Shown here: piece after piece, positions 38,170 to 48,141 of the stretch | Layout: the number at the start of each line of letters is the position of its first letter | How positions within the stretch are numbered: position 1 is the stretch's first letter | From: Paenibacillus macquariensis | Lineage (GTDB): Bacteria > Bacillota > Bacilli > Paenibacillales > Paenibacillaceae | NCBI RefSeq assembly: GCF_900156375.1 | Contig: NZ_FTNK01000016.1 | Coordinates: 1-64,000, forward strand | Direction: 5' to 3' | Length of the DNA stretch: 64,000 nucleotides | Notes under the pieces: model-generated | What the model was told of the DNA's origin: nothing | What the model saw: the letters and a program-made list of their open reading frames with translations, nothing else | Database searches by the model: none | Made by a program: the position numbers and the translations under genes

Positions 38170-39084
38170 TTGAAATCACGTTCTACAGCGTTACTCTGGA
38201 CTGGAGCTTATTTACTCCTTATCCTCTCGTTACTTACTAGCTTATCGATGATCACTGCATTTTTATTAATTGTACCTGTGATCGTACTGTATAACATATT
38301 GAACACGAAAAAGTTCTTCCTCCACGTCGTTCCAGTCTGGCTGATAGCCTTTATTATTCATCCAGTGTACTTGTTTTTGGCTTTGTATTTTGTTATACCG
38401 GCCATTCTAATGGGTAGATGTTATAAGAGACGTGCATCAGCGTTAAGGACTATTGTCGTTGGAGCAGCTACGATCCTAGTGGAGATGCTCTTGCTTCTCT
38501 TGATTGGGACTATGTTATTCCAATTCGATTTGTCAGGTTATGTGCAAGATATGGTGAATGTGGCTGTGAAACCAATGCAGGAGATGGTTGGTAATAGTGC
38601 GCTCACGAAAGATTTTGTGTTGACGAAAGAATATATGGATAGCCTGATGAATATGACAGTGCAAAGGATTCCGTTTGCCTTGATTCTGAGTTCTTTCATG
38701 TTATCGATTATTGCACATGTGATTACTCGTCCTATTCTGGGGCGTATGGGTTACACTACAACGAGGTTAAAACCTGTACGAGAATGGATGTTTCCAAGAT
38801 CATTGATCTGGTACTATTTGCTCGGTGTTGTTCTTGAGTTCATGGCGTTCAACTCAGAAAGTAGTTATTTAACGATGATATCTGCAAATTTAGTGCCCAT
38901 GCTGAATATATTCTTTTGTATCCAAGCGATGGCGTTCTTCTTCTTTATTGCATATCACCGTAAATGGCACCCGGTTATCCCATTCTTATTAGCAGTTCCT
39001 GTATTTTTGTTCCCACCGATGGCTATTATCGGTATTATAGATATCGCATTTCCACTGCGTCAGCTGATGACGAAATCAAAATGA
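38170..39084 (+). CDS. DUF2232 membrane protein (YybS-like)
   Basis: 304 aa, TTG start with GAGGTG upstream. About eight hydrophobic segments spread along the whole length. The place directly before gdpP-rplI-dnaB is that of B. subtilis yybS. Some family members look like S components of ECF-type transporters; a function here is not shown. Confidence 0.87.
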   Translation: MKSRSTALLWTGAYLLLILSLLTSLSMITAFLLIVPVIVLYNILNTKKFFLHVVPVWLIAFIIHPVYLFLALYFVIPAILMGRCYKRRASALRTIVVGAATILVEMLLLLLIGTMLFQFDLSGYVQDMVNVAVKPMQEMVGNSALTKDFVLTKEYMDSLMNMTVQRIPFALILSSFMLSIIAHVITRPILGRMGYTTTRLKPVREWMFPRSLIWYYLLGVVLEFMAFNSESSYLTMISANLVPMLNIFFCIQAMAFFFFIAYHRKWHPVIPFLLAVPVFLFPPMAIIGIIDIAFPLRQLMTKSK

Positions 39085-39098
39085 TAGGATGAGAAGTC

Positions 39099-41093
39099 AT
39101 GCCTAAATTTCTACAAAAACGTTGGCACGGCTACCATAGTGTCTGGGCGTTCATGCTTCTACTTCTGCTTGTCATCTTTGTATCGTGGTACAATTGGCCA
39201 CTCGGCATTATCAGTCTATGCATCGTTGGCGTTCTTAGCTATCTGATGTTAAAGACAGAAATGGCATTCCGCAAAGATTTACTTGAATATATCAATGGGT
39301 TGTCTTTCCGTATCAAACGAGTTGAAGGCGAAGCTGTAAGTATGCTTCCCTTTGGTATATTGCTGTACAGCGAGGATCGTACGATCGAGTGGAATAACCG
39401 TTACGTGAGCGTGATGTTTGGGCGTAAGTCAATGATTGGTTCTGCCTTGCAAGATATTTTCCCTCAATTGCCTGTAACATTCGGTGATAAGAAAGAGGGT
39501 AGTAAGGATCACACATACAAAGAACATCAGATGGAAGTGTTGATTGAAGAGCGATATTATCAACTGACTGTGATTCCGGATGAACGACTTATTTATTTAC
39601 ATGAAATATCAGAGCTTGTTGTACTCAGAACGCGGTATGCAAATGAAAAACTAGCCTTGGGGATTATCAATTTAGATAATCTTGACGAAGCATCACAAGG
39701 TATGGATGATCAACAACGCACCGCGCTTATTGCTAAGGTGGCTAATGAAATAACCGCTTGGGCTAAGACCTACAGAGTATATTTACGACGTCTTTCTTCG
39801 GATCGTTATCTTGTGATGCTAAGTTATAAATCCCTTCAGGAGCTAGAGAAGAGTCGGTTCGTCATTCTAGATGAAGTGCGGGAAATGACTGCGGATCTGA
39901 AAGTACCAATGACGCTTAGTATAGGACTTGCATTTGGTCCTGAGGATATAACTGAATTAGGAGAACTTGCTCAGACCAGTCTTGATATGGCGCTCGGACG
40001 CGGTGGTGATCAGGCTGCGGTGAAGGCGGAACAACGCTTATCGTTCTATGGTGGTAAATCGAATGCAGTAGAGAGACGGACACGCGTTCGTGCTAGGGTT
40101 ATTGCCCACGCACTTCGTGATCTCATGCAGGAGAGTGACAAGGTATTCATCATGGGACACCGGATGCCAGATATGGACGTTATAGGTGCTTCTATTGGGG
40201 TACTCAAGGCGGCGCAGATGTATAATGTGGATGCCTATATCGTGTTATCAGGAAGTAATCCTTCGATCGAGCAGATGCTAATACAAGTTGAGAAGGATGA
40301 AAAGTTATCCGAGCGATTTGTATCGCCAGAACAAGCTTTGCAGATGCTTACAGCACACAGCTTATTGGTCGTGGTGGATACGCATAAAGCGTCCATGACG
40401 ATGGAGCCAAAGCTCGTGCATAATGCTACTCGGATTGTGGTGGTTGATCATCATCGTCGTAGCGAAGAATTTATTAATGATGCTGTTCTTTTCTATATGG
40501 AGCCATACGCTTCCTCAGCATGTGAGTTGGTAACAGAGTTATTGCAGTATATACATGACAAAATACAGCTTAGTCCGCTGGAAGCTACGATGTTGTTAGC
40601 AGGAATTATCGTGGATACGAAACATTTTGCACTTCATACGGGTTCACGGACCTTTGAAGCTGCTGGGTTTCTACGCCGAAGTGGCGCAGATACAGTGATG
40701 ATTGAACGGATGCTCAAAGAGGATCTGCAGGAGTACTTGGCAAAAGCAGAGATTATCAAGAAAGCCAAGATGATTCACGGTCACATCGCACTAGCCGTGA
40801 CAGAATCAGGTGTCGTCATCCCGCAATTATTAATAGCACAGGTGGCAGATACGCTTCTGACCATGACAGATGTAGTAGCCTCATTTGTGATCAGTGAACG
40901 TCCAGATGGTATGATTGGTATAAGCGCTCGTTCTTTAGGGCGTATGAACGTACAAGTCGTCATGGAAAGTTTGGGCGGTGGCGGTCATTTGACCAATGCT
41001 GCTGTACAATTGAAATGTTCCGTCAGCGAAGCTGAAGTAAAATTGTTAGATGTATTAACGCAAATTGAAGAGAAAGAGGGTCTATTCGAATGA
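39099..41093 (+). CDS. gdpP: Cyclic-di-AMP phosphodiesterase GdpP
   Basis: 664 aa. Two N-terminal transmembrane helices (about 12-52), a PAS-like domain (80-150), a degenerate GGDEF domain (SSDRYLVMLSY where GGDEF would be, near 245), then DHH with HRMPDMDVIGASIG near 352-365 and VVDHHRRSEEF near 448, and DHHA1 ending GGGGHLTNAA near 627. It hydrolyses c-di-AMP at the membrane. It overlaps rplI by 4 bp. Confidence 0.95.
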   Translation: MPKFLQKRWHGYHSVWAFMLLLLLVIFVSWYNWPLGIISLCIVGVLSYLMLKTEMAFRKDLLEYINGLSFRIKRVEGEAVSMLPFGILLYSEDRTIEWNNRYVSVMFGRKSMIGSALQDIFPQLPVTFGDKKEGSKDHTYKEHQMEVLIEERYYQLTVIPDERLIYLHEISELVVLRTRYANEKLALGIINLDNLDEASQGMDDQQRTALIAKVANEITAWAKTYRVYLRRLSSDRYLVMLSYKSLQELEKSRFVILDEVREMTADLKVPMTLSIGLAFGPEDITELGELAQTSLDMALGRGGDQAAVKAEQRLSFYGGKSNAVERRTRVRARVIAHALRDLMQESDKVFIMGHRMPDMDVIGASIGVLKAAQMYNVDAYIVLSGSNPSIEQMLIQVEKDEKLSERFVSPEQALQMLTAHSLLVVVDTHKASMTMEPKLVHNATRIVVVDHHRRSEEFINDAVLFYMEPYASSACELVTELLQYIHDKIQLSPLEATMLLAGIIVDTKHFALHTGSRTFEAAGFLRRSGADTVMIERMLKEDLQEYLAKAEIIKKAKMIHGHIALAVTESGVVIPQLLIAQVADTLLTMTDVVASFVISERPDGMIGISARSLGRMNVQVVMESLGGGGHLTNAAVQLKCSVSEAEVKLLDVLTQIEEKEGLFE

Positions 41094-41533
41094 AAGTTAT
41101 TTTTATAAAAGATATTAAGGGTCAGGCTAAAAAGGGAGACGTTAAGGAAGTATCAGAAGGGTATGCAGCAAATTTCCTATTTCCTCGTGGACTAGCACGT
41201 TCAGCTACAGATGGTAATATGAAGACGCTTGAAAATCAAACATCTGCAGAGCAAAAACGTAAACAACAAGAGAAAGATGAGGCAGCCGAACTAGGTAAGA
41301 AGCTTGAAGAAATGACGATCGAGCTTAAGGCTAAATCAGGAGATGGCGGTCGTCTTTTCGGAGCGATCACAAGTAAGCAGATTGCAGAAGTGCTTGCAGC
41401 TAATGGCGTGAAGATTGATAAACGTAAAATAGAATTAAATGACCCGATTCGCACCTTGGGTGTTACCCAAGTGCCAGTGAAGCTCCACCCTGAAGTGAAA
41501 GCAACGCTGAAGGTCCAAGTAACGGAGGGTTAA
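41090..41533 (+). CDS. rplI: 50S ribosomal protein L9
   Basis: 147 aa. MKVIFIKDIKGQAKKGDVKEVSEGYAANFLFPRGLA is the L9 N-domain; a long charged helix 45-75 leads to the C-domain. ATGA overlap with gdpP, 1 bp before dnaB. Confidence 0.97.
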   Translation: MKVIFIKDIKGQAKKGDVKEVSEGYAANFLFPRGLARSATDGNMKTLENQTSAEQKRKQQEKDEAAELGKKLEEMTIELKAKSGDGGRLFGAITSKQIAEVLAANGVKIDKRKIELNDPIRTLGVTQVPVKLHPEVKATLKVQVTEG

Positions 41534-41534
41534 G

Positions 41535-42890
41535 ATGGGCGGAGAGGTCTTTTACGATCGAATTCCTCCTCAGAACCTGGAGGCAGAGCAGGCTGTTATA
41601 GGTGCGATATTGCTGCAAGATGAAGCTATCATCACCGTGATGGAACGTGTTCACACGGAAGATTTCTATGATAAGCCACACCAACTGATCTTTGAAGCCA
41701 TGTTGAATCTAGGTGAAGCCAATCAACCGATTGATTTAATCACGCTAACTTCTTTGCTACAGGACCGTGGACAGTTAGAGGAAATTGGTGGCGTTAGTTA
41801 TCTAGCGAAGCTTGCTCATGCTGTACCTACGGCGGCGAATGTCGATTATTATGCTCAGATTATTGAGGAGAAATCGATGTTGCGCCGCTTAATCCGTACA
41901 GCGACATCCATTGTCAGCGAGGGTTACACTGGCGGTGAAGACGTCTCTGGCATGCTTGGGGATGCAGAGCGCAAGATCTTAGAAATCTCCAATCGACGTA
42001 GCGGAAGCGGGTTCGTCGTAATTAAAGACGTGCTTATGGAAGTATTCGATAAGGTAGAGATGTTGCATGAGAACAAAGGGGGTACGTCTGGTATCCCAAC
42101 GGGTTTCGTGGATCTTGATAAGATGACGAATGGTTTCCAGCGCAATGACTTGATTATCGTAGCGGCAAGACCTTCGGTTGGTAAAACCGCCTTCGCACTG
42201 AATATCGCACAGAATGTTGCTGTTCGTGCTAATGAAACGGTAGCCATATTCAGTCTGGAAATGTCAGCGCCCCAGCTTGTACAGCGTATGATTTGTGCCG
42301 AAGCGAATCTAGACGCGAACGTGATGAGAACTGGGGAATTCAAAGATGATGATTGGGCAAAACTTACGATGGGGATCTCATCGTTATCCGAAGCACAAAT
42401 CTATATCGATGATACACCAGGGGTGACTGTAGCTGACATTCGGGCGAAATGCCGTCGATTGAAGAAAGAAAAGGGTCTTGGCATGATCGTGATTGACTAT
42501 CTACAGCTTATCCAAGGTCGCGGTAAGGGTGGGGAGAATCGCCAACAGGAAGTCTCAGAGATCTCTCGTACATTGAAGCAGATTGCTCGTGAGCTTGAAT
42601 TGCCTGTAATAGCGTTATCTCAGTTAAGTCGGGGTGTTGAGCAGCGTCAAGATAAACGTCCGATGATGAGTGACTTGCGGGAATCTGGCTCGATTGAGCA
42701 AGATGCCGATATTGTTTCTTTTCTTTACCGCGATGATTACTATAATGCGGATTCGGAGAAAAAGAACATCATTGAGATCATTATTGCGAAGCAACGTAAC
42801 GGTCCAGTAGGAACGGTTGAACTCGTATTTCTCAAGAATTTCAATAAGTTTGTTAATTATGAGCGAGCGCACTCTGACTCTTTTGCATAA
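41535..42890 (+). CDS. dnaB: Replicative DNA helicase (DnaB family; DnaC in Bacillus)
   Basis: 451 aa. N-domain PPQNLEAEQAVIGAILL; RecA-like core with Walker A AARPSVGKTAFALNIA near 205-220, Walker B GMIVIDYLQLI, and ALSQLSRGVEQRQDKRPMMSDLRESGSIEQDAD. No intein. Ring helicase at the fork. End of the gdpP-rplI-dnaB run. Confidence 0.96.
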   Translation: MGGEVFYDRIPPQNLEAEQAVIGAILLQDEAIITVMERVHTEDFYDKPHQLIFEAMLNLGEANQPIDLITLTSLLQDRGQLEEIGGVSYLAKLAHAVPTAANVDYYAQIIEEKSMLRRLIRTATSIVSEGYTGGEDVSGMLGDAERKILEISNRRSGSGFVVIKDVLMEVFDKVEMLHENKGGTSGIPTGFVDLDKMTNGFQRNDLIIVAARPSVGKTAFALNIAQNVAVRANETVAIFSLEMSAPQLVQRMICAEANLDANVMRTGEFKDDDWAKLTMGISSLSEAQIYIDDTPGVTVADIRAKCRRLKKEKGLGMIVIDYLQLIQGRGKGGENRQQEVSEISRTLKQIARELELPVIALSQLSRGVEQRQDKRPMMSDLRESGSIEQDADIVSFLYRDDYYNADSEKKNIIEIIIAKQRNGPVGTVELVFLKNFNKFVNYERAHSDSFA

Positions 42891-42937
42891 TAATATCGTA
42901 ACGGAGTTAATAGCTGGGCAATATTACAATCCAATTC

Positions 42938-42978
42938 CGAACGATTGCACTCTTAGGCGTGCGATTGTTCGTTTTTGA
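42938..42978 (+). terminator. Terminator after dnaB
   Basis: CGAACGATTGCAC ... GTGCGATTGTTCG followed by TTTTTG. The remaining 225 bp to purA show nothing else clear. Confidence 0.75.
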
Positions 42979-43203
42979 TTTGACTTTAAAAATATGGGCT
43001 GTTAAACTATTACTGTTGCTTGATAGATTGAATTAAATACGATTCGTTCATGTATTTTCTTTACATATGATTGGAATTACGAAGCGAAAAGGGTAGCTAA
43101 ATCTATCTTTAGTGCAGTGAATGGTTTGGGAATATTAATCATATGCTAAGCCTAATGCGTGAGAAATAATAATAGGTGTGTTAGCACCAAAAGGGGAATG
43201 AAT

Positions 43204-44490
43204 ATGTCAACAGTAGTCGTTGTGGGAACACAATGGGGAGACGAAGGCAAAGGCAAAATTACGGACTTTCTGGCGGAGAGCGCAGATGTAGTAGCTCGAT
43301 ATCAGGGAGGAAACAATGCCGGCCATACCATTCTGATTGACGATAAAAAATATAAGCTGAGTCTTATTCCGTCTGGCGTATTTTATGAAGATAAAATCTG
43401 CGTTATTGGTAACGGAATGGTCATTAATCCAGCTGCTCTTATTGAAGAGATCACATACATCCATGACAATGGATTTACAACAAATAACTTGGTAATTAGT
43501 GACCGTGCACATGTCATTATGCCTTATCATATGGTTCTAGATGCGTTAGAAGAAGATCGTAAAGGTGACAATAAGATTGGTACGACACGTAAAGGGATCG
43601 GTCCTTGTTACATGGATAAAGCAGCACGTAATGGTATTCGTATCTCTGACTTGATGGATGCGGAAGAGTTCGAATTAAGACTTCGTCACATGATGCTTGA
43701 GAAGAATCATCTTCTTCAACAGGTATATGGTGAAGCTCCACTTGATGTTGAAGAAATATTGAAACAGTATTTAGAATATGCTGAATTCATTCGCCCGTAT
43801 GTGACGGATACATCGGTTGTATTGAATGATGCTATTGATGAGGACCGTAAAGTACTGTTTGAAGGTGCTCAAGGTGTGATGTTGGATATTGACCAAGGAA
43901 CTTATCCTTATGTTACTTCATCCAACCCATCTGCTGGTGGCGTGTGTATCGGATCTGGTGTAGGTCCATCTAAGATTCAACAGGTTATTGGGGTAGCTAA
44001 ATCATATACTACACGTGTAGGTGATGGTCCTTTCCCTACGGAATTAAACAATGAAGTTGGAGACTATATCCGCGAAACAGGTCATGAATACGGAACGGTT
44101 ACAGGACGTGCGCGTCGTGTAGGTTGGTTCGACAGTGTCGTTGTTCGTCATGCTCGTCGCGTGAGTGGTATTACGGGATTATCTCTGAATTCACTTGATG
44201 TATTGTCCGGTCTTGAGACGGTTAAGATCTGTACGGGTTATAAATTCCGTGGCGAAGTGATTACTACGTATCCTGCTAGCTTGAAGCAACTTGCTGAATG
44301 CGAAGCGGTATATGAAGAGATGCCAGGCTGGAGTGAAGATATTACAGGCGTTAAGACGCTTGAAGAACTTCCAGAGAATACACGTAATTATGTAACTCGC
44401 GTTGCAGAACTTACTGGAATTCCAATTGCGATCTTCTCTGTAGGACGTAATCGTGATCAGACGAACCAAGTGATTAAAATTTACGAGTAG
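43204..44490 (+). CDS. purA: Adenylosuccinate synthetase
   Basis: 428 aa from ATG 43204 (AAAGGGG upstream); the frame extends 15 codons further but without family match. TQWGDEGKGKITDFLAE near 8-24, GPCYMDKAARNGIR near 130 and the terminal FSVGRNRDQTNQVI are typical. It joins IMP and aspartate using GTP in AMP synthesis. Confidence 0.97.
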   Translation: MSTVVVVGTQWGDEGKGKITDFLAESADVVARYQGGNNAGHTILIDDKKYKLSLIPSGVFYEDKICVIGNGMVINPAALIEEITYIHDNGFTTNNLVISDRAHVIMPYHMVLDALEEDRKGDNKIGTTRKGIGPCYMDKAARNGIRISDLMDAEEFELRLRHMMLEKNHLLQQVYGEAPLDVEEILKQYLEYAEFIRPYVTDTSVVLNDAIDEDRKVLFEGAQGVMLDIDQGTYPYVTSSNPSAGGVCIGSGVGPSKIQQVIGVAKSYTTRVGDGPFPTELNNEVGDYIRETGHEYGTVTGRARRVGWFDSVVVRHARRVSGITGLSLNSLDVLSGLETVKICTGYKFRGEVITTYPASLKQLAECEAVYEEMPGWSEDITGVKTLEELPENTRNYVTRVAELTGIPIAIFSVGRNRDQTNQVIKIYE

Positions 44491-44562
44491 AACATATAAG
44501 ACGGATGGTCATGCCATATCTACGTGGATTTGATCATTCGTAATGAAAGAAATAGATTTCAT

Positions 44563-44604
44563 GAGTCCGCTTGTCACTTCTGTGATGGGCGGCTTTTTTT
44601 TGCG
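44563..44604 (+). terminator. Terminator after purA
   Basis: GTCCGCTTGTCAC / GTGATGGGCGGC stem followed by TTTTTTTT. Confidence 0.75.
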
Positions 44605-44709
44605 TCATAATGTGGAATAAATTGGGTTAAAGTATATCCATCTAGTCAATACTGTCAATGAGAATGAAATCGAGGATATCGGATCAGGGGCAGTGAAGGA
44701 GGACTAGGA

Positions 44710-45393
44710 ATGAAATTTATGAGTTGGTTAGGTAAGATGATTCTAATTGTCGTCATGGTCAGTTCATTGAGCATGCTTACGACAGGGTTGGTAGTGAATG
44801 CTTATATCAAGTCTATGTTAGCGAGCTTAAATATACAGCTTGAGGGTCAGCCTTTTGCTTGGGGAAGTGTATTACAAGGACTGATGGGAAAAAAAGATTC
44901 TACGACGGTAGTAGAGGGCGAAGTTACCAAGGATAACAAGGAAGAGATCGCTAAGGAAGATAATGATAAGGTAGTAGAGTCTTCAAATGGGTCTAAGGAT
45001 ACGGATACAACGAATGAGACCGGAACTACAGGGAATGGTGGAAGTTCGTCGGGATCAGGTAAAGAGGAATCACCTGTAGACGAAGAAGCACCTGACGGTG
45101 CAACGCCAGTGATGGGCGAAATGCACACAGAGGTTGCTGGAGTAGGGCAACAGGATCAAGTTATTGTGTCACCAGATGATCTTGTCCGGAAGAAAGATGA
45201 CTTACCGGCTAGTGAGAAGGAAGAGATATTTAACATATTGATGACCAAACTTCCACAAGAGAAAGTACAAGAGATTACCGTCGCTATGGAGAACGGTCTT
45301 ACAGAACAAGAACTGAAGCAAGTCGAGGAGATTATATCTAAGTATTTAAGTGATGATGAGTATGCCAAGTTGATGAAGCTACTCAAATCATGA
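44710..45393 (+). CDS. Hypothetical membrane-anchored protein with acidic Ser/Thr/Gly linker
   Basis: 227 aa, family not recognised. N-terminal hydrophobic segment (about 8-32) without a clear cleavage site, then an acidic low-complexity linker (58-140: TTNETGTTGNGGSSSGSG) and a C-terminal predicted helical domain with EEIFNILMTKLPQEKVQEITVAMENGLTEQELKQVEEIISKYLSDDEYAKLMKLL. Probably an extracytoplasmic protein tethered to the membrane. Lies between purA and the M23 peptidase, each with terminators, so it is monocistronic. A coiled, interaction-type domain is plausible but unproven. Confidence 0.75.
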   Translation: MKFMSWLGKMILIVVMVSSLSMLTTGLVVNAYIKSMLASLNIQLEGQPFAWGSVLQGLMGKKDSTTVVEGEVTKDNKEEIAKEDNDKVVESSNGSKDTDTTNETGTTGNGGSSSGSGKEESPVDEEAPDGATPVMGEMHTEVAGVGQQDQVIVSPDDLVRKKDDLPASEKEEIFNILMTKLPQEKVQEITVAMENGLTEQELKQVEEIISKYLSDDEYAKLMKLLKS

Positions 45394-45448
45394 AAATAGT
45401 GGCAATAATCACTAACTTGTCATAAGTTGATCATTAATGTAAATATAG

Positions 45449-45497
45449 GGAAACGACAAGAAACTCGCATAATCCGCGGGTTTTTTGTCGTTTCTCT
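45449..45497 (+). terminator. Terminator after the 44710 gene
   Basis: Nested stems GAAACGACAA..AAACTCGC / GCGGGTTT..TTGTCGTTTC with a T run TTTTTT in the descending arm. Confidence 0.65.
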
Positions 45498-45511
45498 AAG
45501 GTTGAAATGAT

Positions 45512-45528
45512 TGTAAATGTTATGTTAA
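45512..45528 (+). promoter_or_regulatory. WalR binding site (perfect consensus)
   Basis: TGTAAA-TGTTA-TGTTAA fits the WalR/YycF consensus TGTWAH-N5-TGTWAH at every fixed position. It lies about 190 bp before the start of the M23 endopeptidase gene, and walRK itself is the next locus downstream. Confidence 0.7.
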
Positions 45529-45714
45529 AGTAAACAAAGAGTCCTAAAGGTTAAAATTTTGAAACCTTTTAGTGTGAAATAATTTACAATTGTATTAATT
45601 AAAATTCATTTTATTGGGTATTATAAACATTTGGAATTGAACAACACTTATGTGTTAGACAGAGACTCTAAGAATCTGCCTACACTAACGAGCTGGTTGT
45701 AAAGGAGAAAAACC

Positions 45715-47265
45715 ATGAAGGGTTTCAACGCTATACGCTGGATAGGAGAAATGTGGGACAAGTTCACACCTATTCAACAAGAAGATGAGAACAACATGAA
45801 TTTACCTACCCGGCATTCAACATGGTTACGAGATATGATTGAGAATAAGGGAAAGAGAAAACAATGGATGACGATTATAGTAGCGGGAGTCCTCTTAATT
45901 GTTGGACTAGTATTCGCAGGTAATCAGTATGTGACTGCGAACAAGATCGCCTATTATAACGTGTACGTTCAGGATCAAAAGATCGGGAGCGTGCAGAATC
46001 CAACACAGGTTGAACAATTATATGCTCAGAAGCGGCAAGAATATAAGAATAAATATCCCGATGTAGAAATGACACTTCAGACAGAAGGCGTTACAATGAA
46101 GGCGGAAGAAGCCTATAAAGCAGAAGTGGATAGTCAGGCAACGCTCAAGAAGCTTGATGGAATGTTAACAGGTTATGCTAAAGGTGTAGAACTGAAGATA
46201 GACGGCAAAGTCGTGGCGATTGTAAAGGATCAGGAAACGGTAGACGACATATTGCAACAAGTGAAACAACAGTACTTACCTGCTAAAGAAGTGAAACAAC
46301 TACAACTCAAAAGTATGAGTACAGCTGTTATGGCATCTGCAATGAGTACAGCTGCTGTACCAACACCAAGTGTGAAATCAATCAAGATTGCGGAAAAGAT
46401 AGATGTTGCGTCAGTTAACACAGATCCAACTAAGGTACTTAGCGCTGAGGCAGTAACGGATCTCCTCACGAAAAGCGAAGATGCGCCGATCATTTATACG
46501 ATTGCTGAAGGGGATACCCTTAGTTCTATCGTGAAGCGATATAACATTTCAGAGAAGAAGATTTATCTTAACAATCCTGAGATTAAGGAAAAGTACCTTA
46601 AGATCGGAGATACTTTAAAATTAACGGTCCCGAAACTTCCAGTGACGGTTACAACGGTTGAACAGGTTTCTGAAGAGATCATAACGGCTCCCGAAGTGGA
46701 AATCCGAAAGACCTCAGAGCTTCCCGCAGGTAAATCTAAGGTTGTTCGTCCAGGGCAGGATGGACTTAAGGTCATGGAATATCTAGTGACGAAAGAGAAC
46801 GGCGAAGTTGTGGAGGAGCAATGGCTCGGCCAAGAGGTGACTAAAGGTTCAGTCACGGAAGTCGTGTTACAAGGAACGAAGATCGCTGGGCAAGGATCGG
46901 GGCAATTCTCTTGGCCTGTAAGTGGTGCAACCATATCGAGTACGTATGGTTCGCGTTGGGGAAGACAACACAAAGGAATTGATATGGTATCAGGCAACCG
47001 TACAATCATGGCGGCTGATGAAGGTGTCGTTACCTTCACAGGTAACATTAGTGGTTACGGCAAGGCAGTGATCATTAACCATAGTAATGGTTATACCACG
47101 CTATACGGTCACATGAGTCGCATTACCGTAAGTCAAGGGCAGACGGTAGACAAAGGCGATGGGATTGGCGTTATGGGGAACACAGGGCGCTCAACAGGTA
47201 CGCATTTACATTTTGAGATTAAGAAGAATAATGTAGCCCAGAACCCTATGAGATATTTGAATTAA
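45715..47265 (+). CDS. M23 family peptidoglycan endopeptidase with LysM and G5 domains
   Basis: 516 aa. Order: cytoplasmic N-terminus (1-50), one transmembrane segment (about 51-68), a stalk region with two repeats of a QDQKIGSV/DGKVVAIVKDQETV type, LysM (IYTIAEGDTLSSIVKRYNIS, about 260-305), G5 (about 310-390) and an M23 domain. Zinc ligands: HKGID (H419, D423) and HLHF (H497, H499), with LYGH (H466) also conserved. It would cut peptide cross-links in the wall while attached to the membrane. Upstream WalR box suggests control by WalRK, in line with WalR control of wall hydrolases elsewhere. Confidence 0.93.
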   Translation: MKGFNAIRWIGEMWDKFTPIQQEDENNMNLPTRHSTWLRDMIENKGKRKQWMTIIVAGVLLIVGLVFAGNQYVTANKIAYYNVYVQDQKIGSVQNPTQVEQLYAQKRQEYKNKYPDVEMTLQTEGVTMKAEEAYKAEVDSQATLKKLDGMLTGYAKGVELKIDGKVVAIVKDQETVDDILQQVKQQYLPAKEVKQLQLKSMSTAVMASAMSTAAVPTPSVKSIKIAEKIDVASVNTDPTKVLSAEAVTDLLTKSEDAPIIYTIAEGDTLSSIVKRYNISEKKIYLNNPEIKEKYLKIGDTLKLTVPKLPVTVTTVEQVSEEIITAPEVEIRKTSELPAGKSKVVRPGQDGLKVMEYLVTKENGEVVEEQWLGQEVTKGSVTEVVLQGTKIAGQGSGQFSWPVSGATISSTYGSRWGRQHKGIDMVSGNRTIMAADEGVVTFTGNISGYGKAVIINHSNGYTTLYGHMSRITVSQGQTVDKGDGIGVMGNTGRSTGTHLHFEIKKNNVAQNPMRYLN

Positions 47266-47288
47266 CAAACGTTATTTTAAGATAGCAG

Positions 47289-47334
47289 AAGAGCATAACC
47301 CTACGGTGGATACTATAGGGATGCTCTTTTTGCT
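47289..47334 (+). terminator. Terminator after the M23 gene
   Basis: AGAGCATAACCCTA ... TATAGGGATGCTCT followed by TTTTTG. Confidence 0.75.
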
Positions 47335-47355
47335 ATTTGTGAGCAAGGAATGAGT

Positions 47356-47384
47356 GTGTGACAGGCTATCAGGTGTGGTAAAAT
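47356..47384 (+). promoter_or_regulatory. Candidate walRK promoter (extended -10)
   Basis: TGGTAAAAT at 47376-47384 is an extended -10 (TGn + TAAAAT); the -35 (GTGTGA, 17-bp spacer) is weak. It lies 50 bp before walR. Confidence 0.45.
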
Positions 47385-47433
47385 AGGAACATGATTGACA
47401 ACCAATGGCTGAAATATGAGGTGGGATACATTC

Positions 47434-48141
47434 ATGCAAGGAACAATTCTAGTAGTAGATGATGAACAACCCATTGCTGATATATTGAAATTCAACTTAG
47501 AAAAAGAAGGGTATGACGTTATATGTGCTTTTGACGGGATTACAGCCGTTGAATTAGCCATATCCAAAAAGCCCGATCTGATGTTACTTGATCTCATGTT
47601 ACCGGGTAAAGATGGGATGGACGTATGCCGCGAAATTCGGGCAGCTCACTTGCATTTCCCTATCATTATGCTTACGGCTAAAGATGGCGAAATCGATAAG
47701 GTGCTTGGATTAGAAATGGGTGCAGATGATTATGTAACAAAACCATTTAGCACACGTGAACTCTTAGCCCGTGTCAAAGCACATATGCGGAGATTGACCA
47801 AAGCGACAACACCTACAGAGAAACAAGGTATACAACTCTTTGAGTTGTTTATTGATACAGATATGTATTTGGTATTTAAGAATGGTGAGCCACTAGATCT
47901 CACACATCGAGAGTATGAGTTGTTAGTGTATCTCGTGAAACACGCGGGTAAAGTGATGACACGTGAACATTTACTACAGGCTGTATGGGGATTTGAGTAC
48001 TTTGGTGATGTGCGTACCGTGGATGTAACGATTCGTCGGTTACGTGAGAAAATTGAGGAGAACCCTAGTAAACCGGAATATATACTTACACGTAGGGGCC
48101 TTGGTTATGTCATGCGAAGCCTTAAAAACGGTGGGCTCTAA
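47434..48141 (+). CDS. walR: Response regulator WalR (YycF)
   Basis: 235 aa from ATG 47434, which has GAGGTGG 9 nt upstream; the frame opens six codons earlier. Receiver domain with acidic pair D9/D10, phospho-acceptor D53 in LLLDLMLPG and VTKPF lysine; OmpR/PhoB winged helix C-terminally (DLTHREYELLVYLVKHAGKVMTREHLL, VDVTIRRLREKIE). Controls wall hydrolase genes and is essential in B. subtilis. Its stop overlaps the walK start by 1 bp. Confidence 0.97.
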   Translation: MQGTILVVDDEQPIADILKFNLEKEGYDVICAFDGITAVELAISKKPDLMLLDLMLPGKDGMDVCREIRAAHLHFPIIMLTAKDGEIDKVLGLEMGADDYVTKPFSTRELLARVKAHMRRLTKATTPTEKQGIQLFELFIDTDMYLVFKNGEPLDLTHREYELLVYLVKHAGKVMTREHLLQAVWGFEYFGDVRTVDVTIRRLREKIEENPSKPEYILTRRGLGYVMRSLKNGGL

